Below, piece after piece: positions 50,082-59,731 of a stretch of 64,000 nucleotides of DNA. The notes under the pieces were generated by a model. It was not told the origin of the DNA. It was given only the letters and a program-made list of their open reading frames with translations, and made no database searches. The number at the start of each line of letters is the position of its first letter. Position 1 is the first letter of the stretch. Origin of the DNA: Maritimibacter sp. HL-12 (lineage in GTDB: Bacteria > Pseudomonadota > Alphaproteobacteria > Rhodobacterales > Rhodobacteraceae); assembly GCF_900177545.1 (NCBI RefSeq), contig NZ_FXBQ01000001.1:2164122-2228121 (forward strand), given 5' to 3'. The position numbers and the translations under genes are program-made.

Positions 50082-50722
50082 AGGGTTTTCTCCTCGAATA
50101 GGCACAGGTCGCGGATGATGCAGGCACCGCATTTCGGCTTGCGGGCCACGCAGATGTAGCGGCCGTGCAGGATCAGCCAGTGGTGGGCATGCAGGGCGTA
50201 GTCGGCAGGCACGTTGTCTTCGATCGCGCGCTCGACAGCGACGACATCCTTGCCCGGCGCGATGCCGCTGCGGTTGCCGACGCGGAATATATGGGTATCG
50301 ACCGCCTGCGCGGGATAGTGCCACCACATGTTGAGCACCACGTTGGCGGTCTTGCGCCCGACGCCGGGCAGCGATTGCAGCGCGGCGCGCGAGTTGGGCA
50401 CCTCGCCGCCGTAGTCTTCCACGAGGATGCGGCTGAGCTTGATGACGTTCTTGGCCTTCTGGCGGAACAGCCCGATCGTCTTGATGTGTTCGACCAGCCC
50501 CGCTTCGCCGAGGGCGAGCATCTTGTCGGGCGTGTCGGCGATCTGGAACAGCGCGCGGGTGGCCTTGTTGACCCCCGCATCGGTGGCCTGCGCCGAAAGC
50601 GCGACGGCCACGACGAGCGTATAGGCGTTGACGTGTTCCAGCTCACCCTTGGGTTCGGGCTCGGCTTGGTGGAAGCGGCGGAAGATCTCCCGCATCGTCA
50701 TGAAGGGCAGTTGCTTGACCAT
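50078..50722 (-). CDS. nth: Endonuclease III
   Basis: DNA glycosylase/AP lyase for oxidised pyrimidines. From the ATG at 50722 the product is 214 residues, standard length. Helix-hairpin-helix LPGVGRKTANVVLNM with catalytic Lys, catalytic Asp in AVDTHIFRVGNR, and the [4Fe-4S] site C-x6-C-x2-C-x5-C (CVARKPKCGACIIRDLC) at the end. No strong ribosome-binding site for any candidate start. Confidence 0.96.
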   Translation of the reverse strand: MVKQLPFMTMREIFRRFHQAEPEPKGELEHVNAYTLVVAVALSAQATDAGVNKATRALFQIADTPDKMLALGEAGLVEHIKTIGLFRQKAKNVIKLSRILVEDYGGEVPNSRAALQSLPGVGRKTANVVLNMWWHYPAQAVDTHIFRVGNRSGIAPGKDVVAVERAIEDNVPADYALHAHHWLILHGRYICVARKPKCGACIIRDLCLFEEKTL

Positions 50723-50888
50723 GGCCGTTGGTATCGGGTCTTTGGCGAGGCAAGGCAAGCGCAGGGAGGTGAAAAAGATCGAGACATCCTGGCCGGGAAG
50801 ACTGCCCCGCCGTCGATGAAGAATCCGCAGGATTCGGGTCGCGCGACAGGCGCAGCGGTTCTAGTCTGGCCGGATCAGGAGACGGGTC

Positions 50889-51755
50889 ATGGCACAGCAG
50901 AACGAAAAAGTGACGGGGGCAGACCCCGAAGACCGCTATCACTACCAGGTGATCCGCCGGGCGATCGAGGCGATCGACGCGGGCGGACCACAGATGCGGC
51001 TCGATGCGCTGGCGGCCGAGGTGGGCATGAGCCCGGCGCATTTCCAGCGCGTCTTTTCGGCCTGGGTGGGCGTGAGCCCGAAACGCTACCAGCAGTACCT
51101 CGCGATTGATCATGCCCGCCGGCTGCTTGCCGAGCATTTCACCACCCTCGATGCCGCCGGCGAAGTGGGGCTTTCGGGGCCGGGGCGGCTGCATGATCTG
51201 TTCATCCGCTGGGAAGCGATGAGCCCGGGCGACTACGCCCGGCGTGGTGCCGGGCTGACGATCCGCTGGGGTTGGTTCGAAAGCCCCTTCGGTCACATGC
51301 TCGCGATGGCGACGGCGCGCGGGCTTTGCGGCCTTGCCTTCGCCGAGGAGACCGGCCCGGCGGCGGCGATGACCGACATGCGCGGGCGCTGGCCCGAGGC
51401 GGAGTTCGTCGAGGACCCGGACGCGCTGGAGCCGTGGGTGGCGGCGGCGCTGGGGCAGGCGGGCGAGGCACGGCTTCACCTGATCGGCGCGCCGTTCCAG
51501 ATCAAGGTCTGGGAGGCGCTGCTGGCGATTCCCTCGGGACAGGTGACCACCTATGGCGAGATCGCCCGCGCGATCGGCCACCCCGGGGCGGTGCGCGCGG
51601 TGGGCACGGCGGTGGGTCGCAATCCGGTGTCGTGGCTGATCCCCTGCCACCGCGCGCTGCGCAAGTCGGGTGGGCTGGGCGGCTATCACTGGGGCCTGCC
51701 GGTGAAGCGTGCGCTGCTGGCATGGGAAGCGGCGCGGGCCGAGGCCGCGGGCTGA
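50889..51755 (+). CDS. AraC-domain/methylated-DNA-cysteine methyltransferase fusion (Ada-like)
   Basis: 288 residues: an AraC-type helix-turn-helix (about 20-105, LAAEVGMSPAHFQRVFSAWV) fused to an O6-alkylguanine transferase (about 125-285) with the active site NPVSWLIPCHRALRKSGGLG. The N-terminal Ada zinc domain that senses methylphosphotriesters is absent, so if it regulates, the signal differs from E. coli Ada. Divergent from nth, giving a small DNA-repair pair. Confidence 0.92.
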   Translation: MAQQNEKVTGADPEDRYHYQVIRRAIEAIDAGGPQMRLDALAAEVGMSPAHFQRVFSAWVGVSPKRYQQYLAIDHARRLLAEHFTTLDAAGEVGLSGPGRLHDLFIRWEAMSPGDYARRGAGLTIRWGWFESPFGHMLAMATARGLCGLAFAEETGPAAAMTDMRGRWPEAEFVEDPDALEPWVAAALGQAGEARLHLIGAPFQIKVWEALLAIPSGQVTTYGEIARAIGHPGAVRAVGTAVGRNPVSWLIPCHRALRKSGGLGGYHWGLPVKRALLAWEAARAEAAG

Positions 51756-51862
51756 CGCAACCGGCGGTTTGTCGCTGAAAACAGAAACTTGCGGTGCCCG
51801 GGGCCTGTCAGTTTCGGCGAAAACCGATAGGATTGCCGCGACTCGATTACCTGGGAGGGCAT

Positions 51863-52495
51863 ATGATGATTTCAAAACCTGTTCTTGTCGTGCCGCTGGC
51901 GGCGGTGATGTTTCTGTCGGCCTGTGAAAACGCGGGCCAGAGAGAGCGTATCGGTGCCGGTACCGGTGCCGTGGCCGGAGGCATTCTCGGCGGCGCACTT
52001 GGCGGCAGCGCGGGTACCGCGGCCGCAGGTGCGGTAGGCGGCGCGATTGTCGGCGGCATGATCGGCTCGCAACTCGACGAGCAGGCCGGCGAATTGCGCG
52101 GTGCATTCGACGATGACCGAATCGGCGTGGTCAACACCGGTTCGTCGCTTGTCGTGACGATGCCGCAGGACATTCTTTTTGCCACCGACAGTGCAGAACT
52201 CACCGGCAGCTTGCGCTCCGATCTCGGGGTGCTGGCACAGCATCTGAACAAATACGAAGACTCGAACGTGCAGGTCGTTGGCCATACCGACAACACCGGC
52301 TCGGCGAACTACAACCTGAACCTTTCGCGCCAGCGGGCCGCTGCCGTTGCCAACACGCTGATCGGCAATGGCGTTTCGTCGTCGCGGATCACCGCGACCG
52401 GACGCGGCGAAGACCAGCCGGTGGCCTCGAACCTCACCGCCGAGGGCCGGGCCCAGAACCGGCGCGTCGAAGTGGTGATCGTGCCTGTTACTTGA
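51863..52495 (+). CDS. OmpA-family lipoprotein with glycine zipper
   Basis: 210 residues from the ATG at 51863 (GGGAGG upstream). Lipobox LSAC at residue ~20, then a Gly-rich zipper (GAGTGAVAGGILGGALGGSA), then an OmpA-like peptidoglycan-binding domain (VVGHTDNTGSANYNLNLSRQ, GRGEDQPVASN). Anchors outer membrane to peptidoglycan; YiaD-like. Confidence 0.93.
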   Translation: MMISKPVLVVPLAAVMFLSACENAGQRERIGAGTGAVAGGILGGALGGSAGTAAAGAVGGAIVGGMIGSQLDEQAGELRGAFDDDRIGVVNTGSSLVVTMPQDILFATDSAELTGSLRSDLGVLAQHLNKYEDSNVQVVGHTDNTGSANYNLNLSRQRAAAVANTLIGNGVSSSRITATGRGEDQPVASNLTAEGRAQNRRVEVVIVPVT

Positions 52496-52520
52496 GCGCG
52501 GTCCGGAAAAAACCTTTGAG

Positions 52521-52545
52521 GGCCGGGCCTTGTGCCCGGCCTTCT
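52521..52545 (+). terminator. Terminator after the OmpA-like gene
   Basis: GGCCGGGC/GCCCGGCC 8-bp stem with loop CTTGT, then TTCT. Starts 25 bases after the stop codon. Confidence 0.6.
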
Positions 52546-52606
52546 GCCATGTAGAGTCATCTCGGCCGGTTCCGGTCACTGGAGCCGCGCACGAAGGGAG
52601 GTGGCG

Positions 52607-53359
52607 ATGCCGTTCGAAAAAGTCCAGTCGGAAAAGCTCGCCTCGGCGGTGGTGCGCCAGATCGAGTTGTTGATTCTGCGCGGTATTCTGCGGCCGGGTG
52701 AACGTCTGCCCGCCGAGCGCGAGCTTGCCGAGATGATGGGCGTTTCGCGCCCCAGCTTGCGCGAGGCGCTGGGTGAATTGCAGGCGGACGGGCTTCTGGT
52801 TTCGCGCCCGGGCGCGGGCGTATTCGTTGCCGAGGTGCTCGGGTCGGCTTTTTCGCCGGCGCTGGTGCGGTTGTTCTCGACCCACGAAGAGGCGCTGTTC
52901 GATTCTATCTCGTTTCGTCGCGACATGGAGGCGTTGGCCGCCGAGCGCGCTGCGCGCTACGGCTCCGATACCGATCTTGCGGTGATCCAGACCGCGCTCG
53001 ACAAGCTCGAGGCAGCAGGGCCGAAAACGGCGGCGGACCGCGACGCCGATTTCCACATGGCGATCCTCGAAGCGAGCCACAACGTGATGCTGCTGCACAT
53101 GATGCGCTCGATGTTCGACCTGCTGGCGGCGGGGGTGTTTTACAATCGCGAAGCGGTGTTTGCCCGCGACAGCACGCGCGGCGCCTTGATGCACCAGCAT
53201 CGCGCGATCAACGCGGCGATCCAGGCGCGCGATCCCTCGGCCGCGCGGGCGGCGGTGCAGGCCCATCTCGACTACGCGATGGAAGCGATCCGCGACATCC
53301 GACAGGCAGAGGCCAACGAGGCCGTGGCCCGCCAACGCCTGCGCCACGACGCCGGGTAG
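52607..53359 (+). CDS. FadR-subfamily GntR transcription regulator
   Basis: 250 residues from the ATG at 52607 (GGGAGG upstream). Winged helix at 10-75 (LPAERELAEMMGVSRPSLRE, with LLVSRPGAGVFV), then an FCD effector domain with its metal-site histidines (DADFHMAILEASHNVMLLHM). It sits 74 bases upstream of glcDEF in the same direction, like GlcC or PdhR/LldR regulators, and most likely controls those genes through the inverted repeat at 53397-53419. Confidence 0.9.
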   Translation: MPFEKVQSEKLASAVVRQIELLILRGILRPGERLPAERELAEMMGVSRPSLREALGELQADGLLVSRPGAGVFVAEVLGSAFSPALVRLFSTHEEALFDSISFRRDMEALAAERAARYGSDTDLAVIQTALDKLEAAGPKTAADRDADFHMAILEASHNVMLLHMMRSMFDLLAAGVFYNREAVFARDSTRGALMHQHRAINAAIQARDPSAARAAVQAHLDYAMEAIRDIRQAEANEAVARQRLRHDAG

Positions 53360-53396
53360 GGCTCGGCGCAGTTTCTCCGCTTGCCACCTTGCCAAA

Positions 53397-53419
53397 ATTG
53401 GTTATTCTTTTTGACCAAT
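53397..53419. promoter_or_regulatory. Candidate GntR-family operator before glcD
   Basis: ATTGGT (53397-53402) and ACCAAT (53414-53419) form a perfect 6-base inverted repeat with an A/T-rich 11-base centre. FadR-type regulators bind T-G-G-T/A-C-C-A dyads, usually with a shorter spacer. It lies 14 bases before the glcD start, overlapping the likely promoter or leader. Confidence 0.55.
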
Positions 53420-53433
53420 AGGGAGGAGTGCCC

Positions 53434-54864
53434 ATGCAGATGCCCGAACCGAGTGTGGATGTCCTGTCCCGCAAGGCGCGTATCGTTGACCGGCTGCGCG
53501 TGGGTTTGCCCGCGGGCGCGGTGATCGACGACCCGATCGAGCTCAAGGCCTACGAATGCGACGGGCTCTCGGCCTATCGCTGCCCGCCGATGTGCGCGGT
53601 TCTGCCGAGCTCGACGGAAGAGGTCTCTGCGGTGATGCGGATCTGCCACGAAGAGGGTGTGCCGGTGGTGCCGCGCGGCTCGGGCACCTCGCTCTCGGGC
53701 GGCGCGCTGCCAACCGCCGACAGCGTTTTGCTTGGCGTGGCGCGGTTGAGCCGGGTGCTCGATGTGGACTATGCCAACCGCTTCATCCGCGTCGAGGCGG
53801 GCCGGACCAATCTCAGCGTTACCGGCGCGGTGGAACAGGACGGGTTTTTCTACGCCCCCGACCCATCGAGCCAGCTTGCCTGCGCGATCGCGGGCAATAT
53901 CGCGATGAACTCGGGCGGGGCGCATTGTCTCAAATACGGGGTGACCACCAACAACCTCCTTGGTGTGACCATGGTGATGGCCGATGGCGAGATCGTCGAG
54001 ATCGGCGGCGCGCACCTCGACGCTGGCGGGCTCGACCTGCTCGGGCTGGTCTGCGGCTCGGAAGGCCAGCTCGGCGTGGTGACCGAGGCCACCTTGCGCA
54101 TCCTCGCCAAGCCCGAGGGCGCGCGCCCGGTGCTCGTCGGATTCGACAGTGCCGAGGTGGCGGGGCAATGCGTGAGCGACATCATCAAGGCCGGGATCGT
54201 GCCGGTGGCGATCGAGTTCATGGACCGGCTGACGATCCGCGCGGCGGAGGCGCATGTGGCGGCGGGCTACCCGGATTGCGAAGCTCTGTTGATCATCGAG
54301 GTCGAGGGTAGCGAGGCCGAGATCGACGATCAGCTTGTCCGGATCATCGCGATTGCCCGCCAGCATGACCCGGTGGAAATCCGCGAGAGCGGCTCGGCCG
54401 CCGAGAGCGAGAAGATCTGGAAGGGCCGCAAGACCGCCTTCGGCGCGATGGGCCAGATCAACGATTACATGTGTCTCGATGGCACCATCCCGGTGAGCCA
54501 ACTGCCTTACGTGCTGCGCCGGATCGGAGAAATGGGGGAGGACTACGGGCTGCAGGTGGGCAACGTGTTCCACGCCGGCGACGGCAACATGCACCCGCTC
54601 ATTCTCTATGATGCCAACAAGCCCGGCGACCTGGAAAAGACCGAGGCGCTGGGGGCGGACATCCTCAAGCTCTGTGTCGAGGTCGGCGGCTGCCTGACCG
54701 GCGAACATGGAGTGGGCGTGGAGAAACGCGAGATCATGACGGCGCAATACGGCGCGGACGATCTCGAAATCCAGATGCAGGTGAAGGACGTGTTCGATCC
54801 GCAATGGCTGTTGAACCCGGCCAAGGTTTTCCCTCTCGAGGCCAGTGCGGGGCGGCGGATGTAA
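53434..54864 (+). CDS. glcD: Glycolate oxidase subunit GlcD
   Basis: FAD-linked catalytic subunit oxidising glycolate (or D-lactate) to glyoxylate. 476 residues from the ATG at 53434 (GGGAGG 7 bases upstream; a GTG at 53428 is less likely). FAD_binding_4 domain with VPRGSGTSLSGGALP near residue 80 and NSGGAHCLKYGVTTNNLLG, then the FAD-oxidase C domain with VFHAGDGNMHPLILYD and GCLTGEHGVGVEKRE. Confidence 0.95.
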   Translation: MQMPEPSVDVLSRKARIVDRLRVGLPAGAVIDDPIELKAYECDGLSAYRCPPMCAVLPSSTEEVSAVMRICHEEGVPVVPRGSGTSLSGGALPTADSVLLGVARLSRVLDVDYANRFIRVEAGRTNLSVTGAVEQDGFFYAPDPSSQLACAIAGNIAMNSGGAHCLKYGVTTNNLLGVTMVMADGEIVEIGGAHLDAGGLDLLGLVCGSEGQLGVVTEATLRILAKPEGARPVLVGFDSAEVAGQCVSDIIKAGIVPVAIEFMDRLTIRAAEAHVAAGYPDCEALLIIEVEGSEAEIDDQLVRIIAIARQHDPVEIRESGSAAESEKIWKGRKTAFGAMGQINDYMCLDGTIPVSQLPYVLRRIGEMGEDYGLQVGNVFHAGDGNMHPLILYDANKPGDLEKTEALGADILKLCVEVGGCLTGEHGVGVEKREIMTAQYGADDLEIQMQVKDVFDPQWLLNPAKVFPLEASAGRRM

Positions 54865-54871
54865 CGCGGGC

Positions 54872-54907
54872 GCGGGGGCGCTGACCCCCTCGACCACACG
54901 GGATACA
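54872..54907 (+). repeat. Degenerate copy D of the recurrent terminator element
   Basis: GGGGG-CGCTGA-CCCCC, then TCGACCACACGGGATACATGA. It shares the CGCTG loop and the following TCG with copy C, but the GAGGTATTT and CCAAGAA parts are eroded. It fills the glcD-glcE gap; a functional terminator here would separate glcE from glcD. Confidence 0.4.
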
Positions 54908-54916
54908 TGAGGACAG

Positions 54917-56061
54917 ATGAAAGTTAGATCGGAGCAGGAACTGGCCGAGGTGCTGGCAGGAGCGAATGCGCCGGTCAGGATACAGGGCGGCGGCACGCGC
55001 GACATCGGCGGGCCGGTTTCGGGCGAAGTACTGGAGGTGGGGATTTGCGGCGTCGAGCTTTACGAGCCCGAGGCGCTCACGCTGGTGGCGCGCGCGGGCA
55101 CGCCGCTGGCCGAGATCGAGGCGGTTCTGGCGGGCGAGGGGCAGCGGCTGGCCTTCGAGCCGATGGATCACCGGGTTCTGTTGGGAACGAAAGGCGAGCC
55201 GACCATTGGCGGCGTGATCGCGGCGAACGTGTCAGGCCCGCGCCGCATCCTGGCCGGGGCGGCGCGCGATTTCGCGCTTGGGGCGCGTTTCGTCGATGGG
55301 TCGGGCCGGGTGATCAAGAACGGCGGGCGGGTGATGAAGAATGTCACCGGCTATGACCTCGTGAAGCTCATGGCCGGAAGCTGGGGCACACTCGGCGTTC
55401 TCACCGAGGTGAGCCTGAAGGTTCTGGCGATGCCGGAAACCGAGGCGACGCTGGTCGCGCGCGGCAAGGATGCGGCGGAGGGGATCGCCGCCCTGTCGGC
55501 GGCGCTTGGCTCGCCATGGGATATCACCGGCGCCGCGCATCTCGATCCGGGGGTTGCCGGACCCGAGAGCGAGACCCGCGTGCGGATCGAGGGGCTGGCG
55601 GCCAGCGTGGATTACCGGATCGGGGCGCTCCAGCGCGAAATCTGCGTCGGCTGGGAGGTGTTTCGGGATGACGACAGCGTGGCGCTTTGGCGGCAGGTGC
55701 GCGACGTGGCACCCTTCGCGGATGAGCCTGTCGTGTGGCGGCTGTCGGTGAAGCCCTCGGCGGCCCCGGAGATTTCGGAGGCGCTCGGGGTGGTCGGGCT
55801 GGGCCACGCGGCCTTGTATGACTGGGGCGGCGGGCTGATCTGGATTGCGCCCGGGCCGGGGCATGACGATGCGGGCGCGCAAGCAATCCGCGCGCAGATC
55901 GCGGCCCATGGCGGGCACGCGACGCTGGTTAAGGCCCCGGCAGACTTGCGCGCGCGGATTGATGTTTTCCAACCTCAAACCGGCGCGGTGGCGGCGCTCA
56001 GCCGGGGCCTGAAGCAGCAATTCGACCCACGCGGCATTCTCAATCCGGGGCTGATGGGCTG

Positions 56062-56062
<1 letters not shown>
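54917..56062 (+). CDS. glcE: Glycolate oxidase subunit GlcE
   Basis: 381 residues, FAD-binding subunit of the glycolate oxidase complex. Contains VRIQGGGTRDIGGPVSG, GGVIAANVSGPRRILAG and GRVMKNVTGYDLVKLMAGSW, the usual GlcE blocks. GAGGACAG precedes the ATG. The final base overlaps the glcF start, indicating tight coupling. Confidence 0.95.
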
Positions 56063-57342
<1,280 letters not shown>

Positions 57343-57423
57343 GCCGGGCTTTCATCCGGGTGCCATATTCTCGCCCGATCCGCCTGCTATCCGGCGGTGA
57401 ACAGAAAACACCGGGTTTCCCGC

Positions 57424-58230
57424 ATGAAGTCACTGATCGCCCTCCTCGCGTTCCTCGCGGCACCACTCGCGCTCCACGCCGGCGAAGACAGCGGGTTGCG
57501 CAGCCTGATGACCGGCGACGACAGCCGTGGCTGGGAGGGTGTGGGCCGGCTCGACATCGCCGGTGCGAGTTTCTGCACCGGGGCACTGATTGCCGACAAC
57601 CTCGTGCTCACCGCCGCCCATTGCCTCTACGACAAGACCACGGGCCGTCGCTATGCACCCGAGGAAATCGAGTTTCTTGCCGGCTGGCGGGCGGGGCGCG
57701 CGGAGGCCTACCGCGGCGCACGGCGCGCAGTGGCGCACCCGGATTTCCTGCCTGACGGCGACGACCGTGCCAGCGATCTCGCCCTGATCGAGCTGGACCA
57801 GCCGATCCGAAATGCCCGCGTAGCACCCTTCGCCACCGGCAAGCTGCCGTTCCTGACCCGCGAGGTGGGCGTGGTGTCCTACGCCCATGATCGCGCCGAG
57901 ATGCCCTCGATGCAGAACGTCTGCCACGTGCTCGGGCGCTCGAAGGCGTCGCTGGTGCTCGATTGCGATGTCGATTTCGGCTCATCCGGCGCGCCGGTGT
58001 TCGACTTCTCGACCGGAACGCCCCGGATCGTCTCGGTGGTCTCGGCCAAGGCCTTCTCCGGCGAGATCGAGGTTTCGCTCGGCACCGACCTTGTCGCGCC
58101 GCTGGAAGAGTTGCGTGCGATGCTGGCGGCGGAGGGCGACGGCGTGTTCAGCCGGGTGCGCCCCACCGTGACCACGCTGGAAAGCAACGCGGCGGCGAAC
58201 CGGACCGGTGCCAAGTTCGTGCGGCCCTGA
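57424..58230 (+). CDS. Secreted trypsin-like serine protease (first of tandem pair)
   Basis: 268 residues from the ATG at 57424: signal peptide MKSLIALLAFLAAPLALHA, then an S1 peptidase domain. Catalytic His in LVLTAAHCLYD, Asp in RASDLALIELDQP, and Ser in DVDFGSSGAPVFDF (the usual GDSGGP reads GSSGAP). A Cys pair around the His (FCTG...AHC) is kept. The protein ends in TGAKFVRP, the same tail as its neighbour. A GTG at 57397 is a less likely start. Substrate unknown. Confidence 0.85.
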   Translation: MKSLIALLAFLAAPLALHAGEDSGLRSLMTGDDSRGWEGVGRLDIAGASFCTGALIADNLVLTAAHCLYDKTTGRRYAPEEIEFLAGWRAGRAEAYRGARRAVAHPDFLPDGDDRASDLALIELDQPIRNARVAPFATGKLPFLTREVGVVSYAHDRAEMPSMQNVCHVLGRSKASLVLDCDVDFGSSGAPVFDFSTGTPRIVSVVSAKAFSGEIEVSLGTDLVAPLEELRAMLAAEGDGVFSRVRPTVTTLESNAAANRTGAKFVRP

Positions 58231-58233
58231 GCG

Positions 58234-59043
58234 ATGCGCGTCTGGGCTTCGAGGCTTCTCGTTTCGGTCGGCGTGGCGCTCGCGGCCCCGGCGCTGGCCG
58301 ACAACACCGGGCTCGACCGGCTCACCCTGCGCAGCGATCTGCTCGGCTGGGAGGCGGTCGGGCGGCTCGATCTTGGCGACGGGTTCTGCACCGGGGTGCT
58401 GGTGGCCCCCGATCTCGTGCTTACCGCTGCGCATTGCCTGACCACGGCGCAGGCCGAGGGACGGGTAGACCGGCTGAGGTTTCGCGCTGGCTTGCGCGAC
58501 GGCGAAGCGGTGGCGGAGGCAGGTGTTGCGCGGGCGGTGATGCATCCGGACTACCTGCCAGGGGTCGGGGTGAGCGCCGAGAACATTCGCCATGACGTCG
58601 GCCTCGTGCAACTGGCCACGCCGATCCCGGCCGGTGTTGCCGCGCCCTTCCAGGTGGAGAACCTGCCTCGGGCAGGCGCTGCGGTGAGCGTGGTGTCCTA
58701 TGCCAGCGGCCGGGCCGAGGCCCCCGCGCGGCAGGCGGTTTGCACGGTTCTAGGGCGACAATCGGAGCTGATGGCGTTTGACTGCGACGTAACCTTCGGT
58801 GCTTCGGGTGCGCCGGTGTTCGATCTTGCGGGCCGCCGTGCACGGATCGTTTCGCTGATCTCGTCGGGCGGGGTGTCTGGGGCCGACGCCATCGCCTTCG
58901 GCATGGAACTGCCCGCCCGGTTTGCGGACCTGAAACATGCGCTGCGCACCGGGGCGGGCGTCTTCCCCGAAACCACCTTCGGCGCACGCCGGGTGACGGT
59001 CGGCGAGCGCGGCGCGACGGGGGCGCGTTTCGTGCGGCCCTGA
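58234..59043 (+). CDS. Secreted trypsin-like serine protease (second of tandem pair)
   Basis: 269 residues, starting 4 bases after the first protease ends. Signal peptide MRVWASRLLVSVGVALAAPA. Catalytic His in LVLTAAHCLTT, Asp in RHDVGLVQLATP, Ser in DVTFGASGAPVFDL. Clearly paralogous to the upstream gene throughout (LTGLDRL...GWEAVGRLD; VVSYASGRAE). Ends in TGARFVRP. Probably a tandem duplication with divergence. Confidence 0.87.
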   Translation: MRVWASRLLVSVGVALAAPALADNTGLDRLTLRSDLLGWEAVGRLDLGDGFCTGVLVAPDLVLTAAHCLTTAQAEGRVDRLRFRAGLRDGEAVAEAGVARAVMHPDYLPGVGVSAENIRHDVGLVQLATPIPAGVAAPFQVENLPRAGAAVSVVSYASGRAEAPARQAVCTVLGRQSELMAFDCDVTFGASGAPVFDLAGRRARIVSLISSGGVSGADAIAFGMELPARFADLKHALRTGAGVFPETTFGARRVTVGERGATGARFVRP

Positions 59044-59048
59044 GAGGT

Positions 59049-59075
59049 CTTGAACCGCGGAAATTCTCTCCTAAT
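59049..59075 (+). promoter_or_regulatory. Possible heat-shock (RpoH) promoter of hsp20
   Basis: CTTGAA (59049-59054), a 15-base spacer, then CCTAAT (59070-59075), resembling alphaproteobacterial sigma-32 promoters. It is about 90 bases before the hsp20 start. Sequence resemblance only. Confidence 0.4.
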
Positions 59076-59165
59076 TCATGCTTGCGGACGCCGCCGAGCG
59101 GGTCCGTTTTCCGCCCGTCCCGTTGGGAGGGCCAACCCAAGTTGTCGCTCAAAGGAGGATGACCC

Positions 59166-59624
59166 ATGCGCAATTTCGACCTTTCGCCGCTCTATCGTGC
59201 CACCGTCGGTTTCGACCAGCTTGCCGATATCATGGACCGCGTGTTCACCAATGACGTGAGCCGCGAGAGCTACCCGCCCTACAACATCGAGAAGACCGGC
59301 GAGAACGCCTGGCGCATCACCGTGGCGGTGGCCGGTTTCACCGATGCGGAACTGAACGTCGAGGTGAAGGAGAACGCGCTCCTGATCTCCGCCCGCAAGG
59401 CGGAAGATGACGACACGCCGCGCACCTACCTGCACCGCGGCATCGCCACCCGCGCCTTCGAGCGCCGTTTCCAGCTTGCCGAGCATGTGCGGGTGACCGG
59501 AGCGGTGCACGAGAACGGGCTGTTGCACATCGATCTCCTGCGCGAAGTGCCCGAGGCACTGAAGCCGCGCCGGATCGAGATTGCCAATGGCAACGGCTAC
59601 GAGGCCAAGGCCATCGAAGGCTGA
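59166..59624 (+). CDS. Small heat-shock protein (Hsp20/IbpA)
   Basis: 152 residues: MRNFDLSPLYRATVGFDQLAD N-terminus typical of the alphaproteobacterial IbpA/HspD class, alpha-crystallin domain at about 35-130 (YNIEKTGENAWRITVAVAGF, VRVTGAVHENGLLHIDLLRE). ATP-independent holdase. AGGAGGATGACCC precedes the ATG. Followed by a strong terminator. Confidence 0.95.
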   Translation: MRNFDLSPLYRATVGFDQLADIMDRVFTNDVSRESYPPYNIEKTGENAWRITVAVAGFTDAELNVEVKENALLISARKAEDDDTPRTYLHRGIATRAFERRFQLAEHVRVTGAVHENGLLHIDLLREVPEALKPRRIEIANGNGYEAKAIEG

Positions 59625-59647
59625 GGTTCAACTCGATTGACAGACGA

Positions 59648-59675
59648 GGCGCGCGGAGAACCGCGCGCCTTTTTT
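59648..59675 (+). terminator. Rho-independent terminator after hsp20
   Basis: Perfect 9-bp stem GGCGCGCGG/CCGCGCGCC with AGAA loop, immediately followed by T6, 24 bases after the stop codon. The clearest intrinsic terminator in the window. Confidence 0.9.
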
Positions 59676-59731
59676 GAGGGAACGGCTCGCCGGGGCATGG
59701 TTTGGCACCGGCGCGGCGACGGCGAACCCGG

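Noticed and set aside
59648-59675. GC hairpin as a bidirectional terminator also serving gshA
   Set aside because: The T tract is present only on the plus strand; the minus strand has no T run after the stem.
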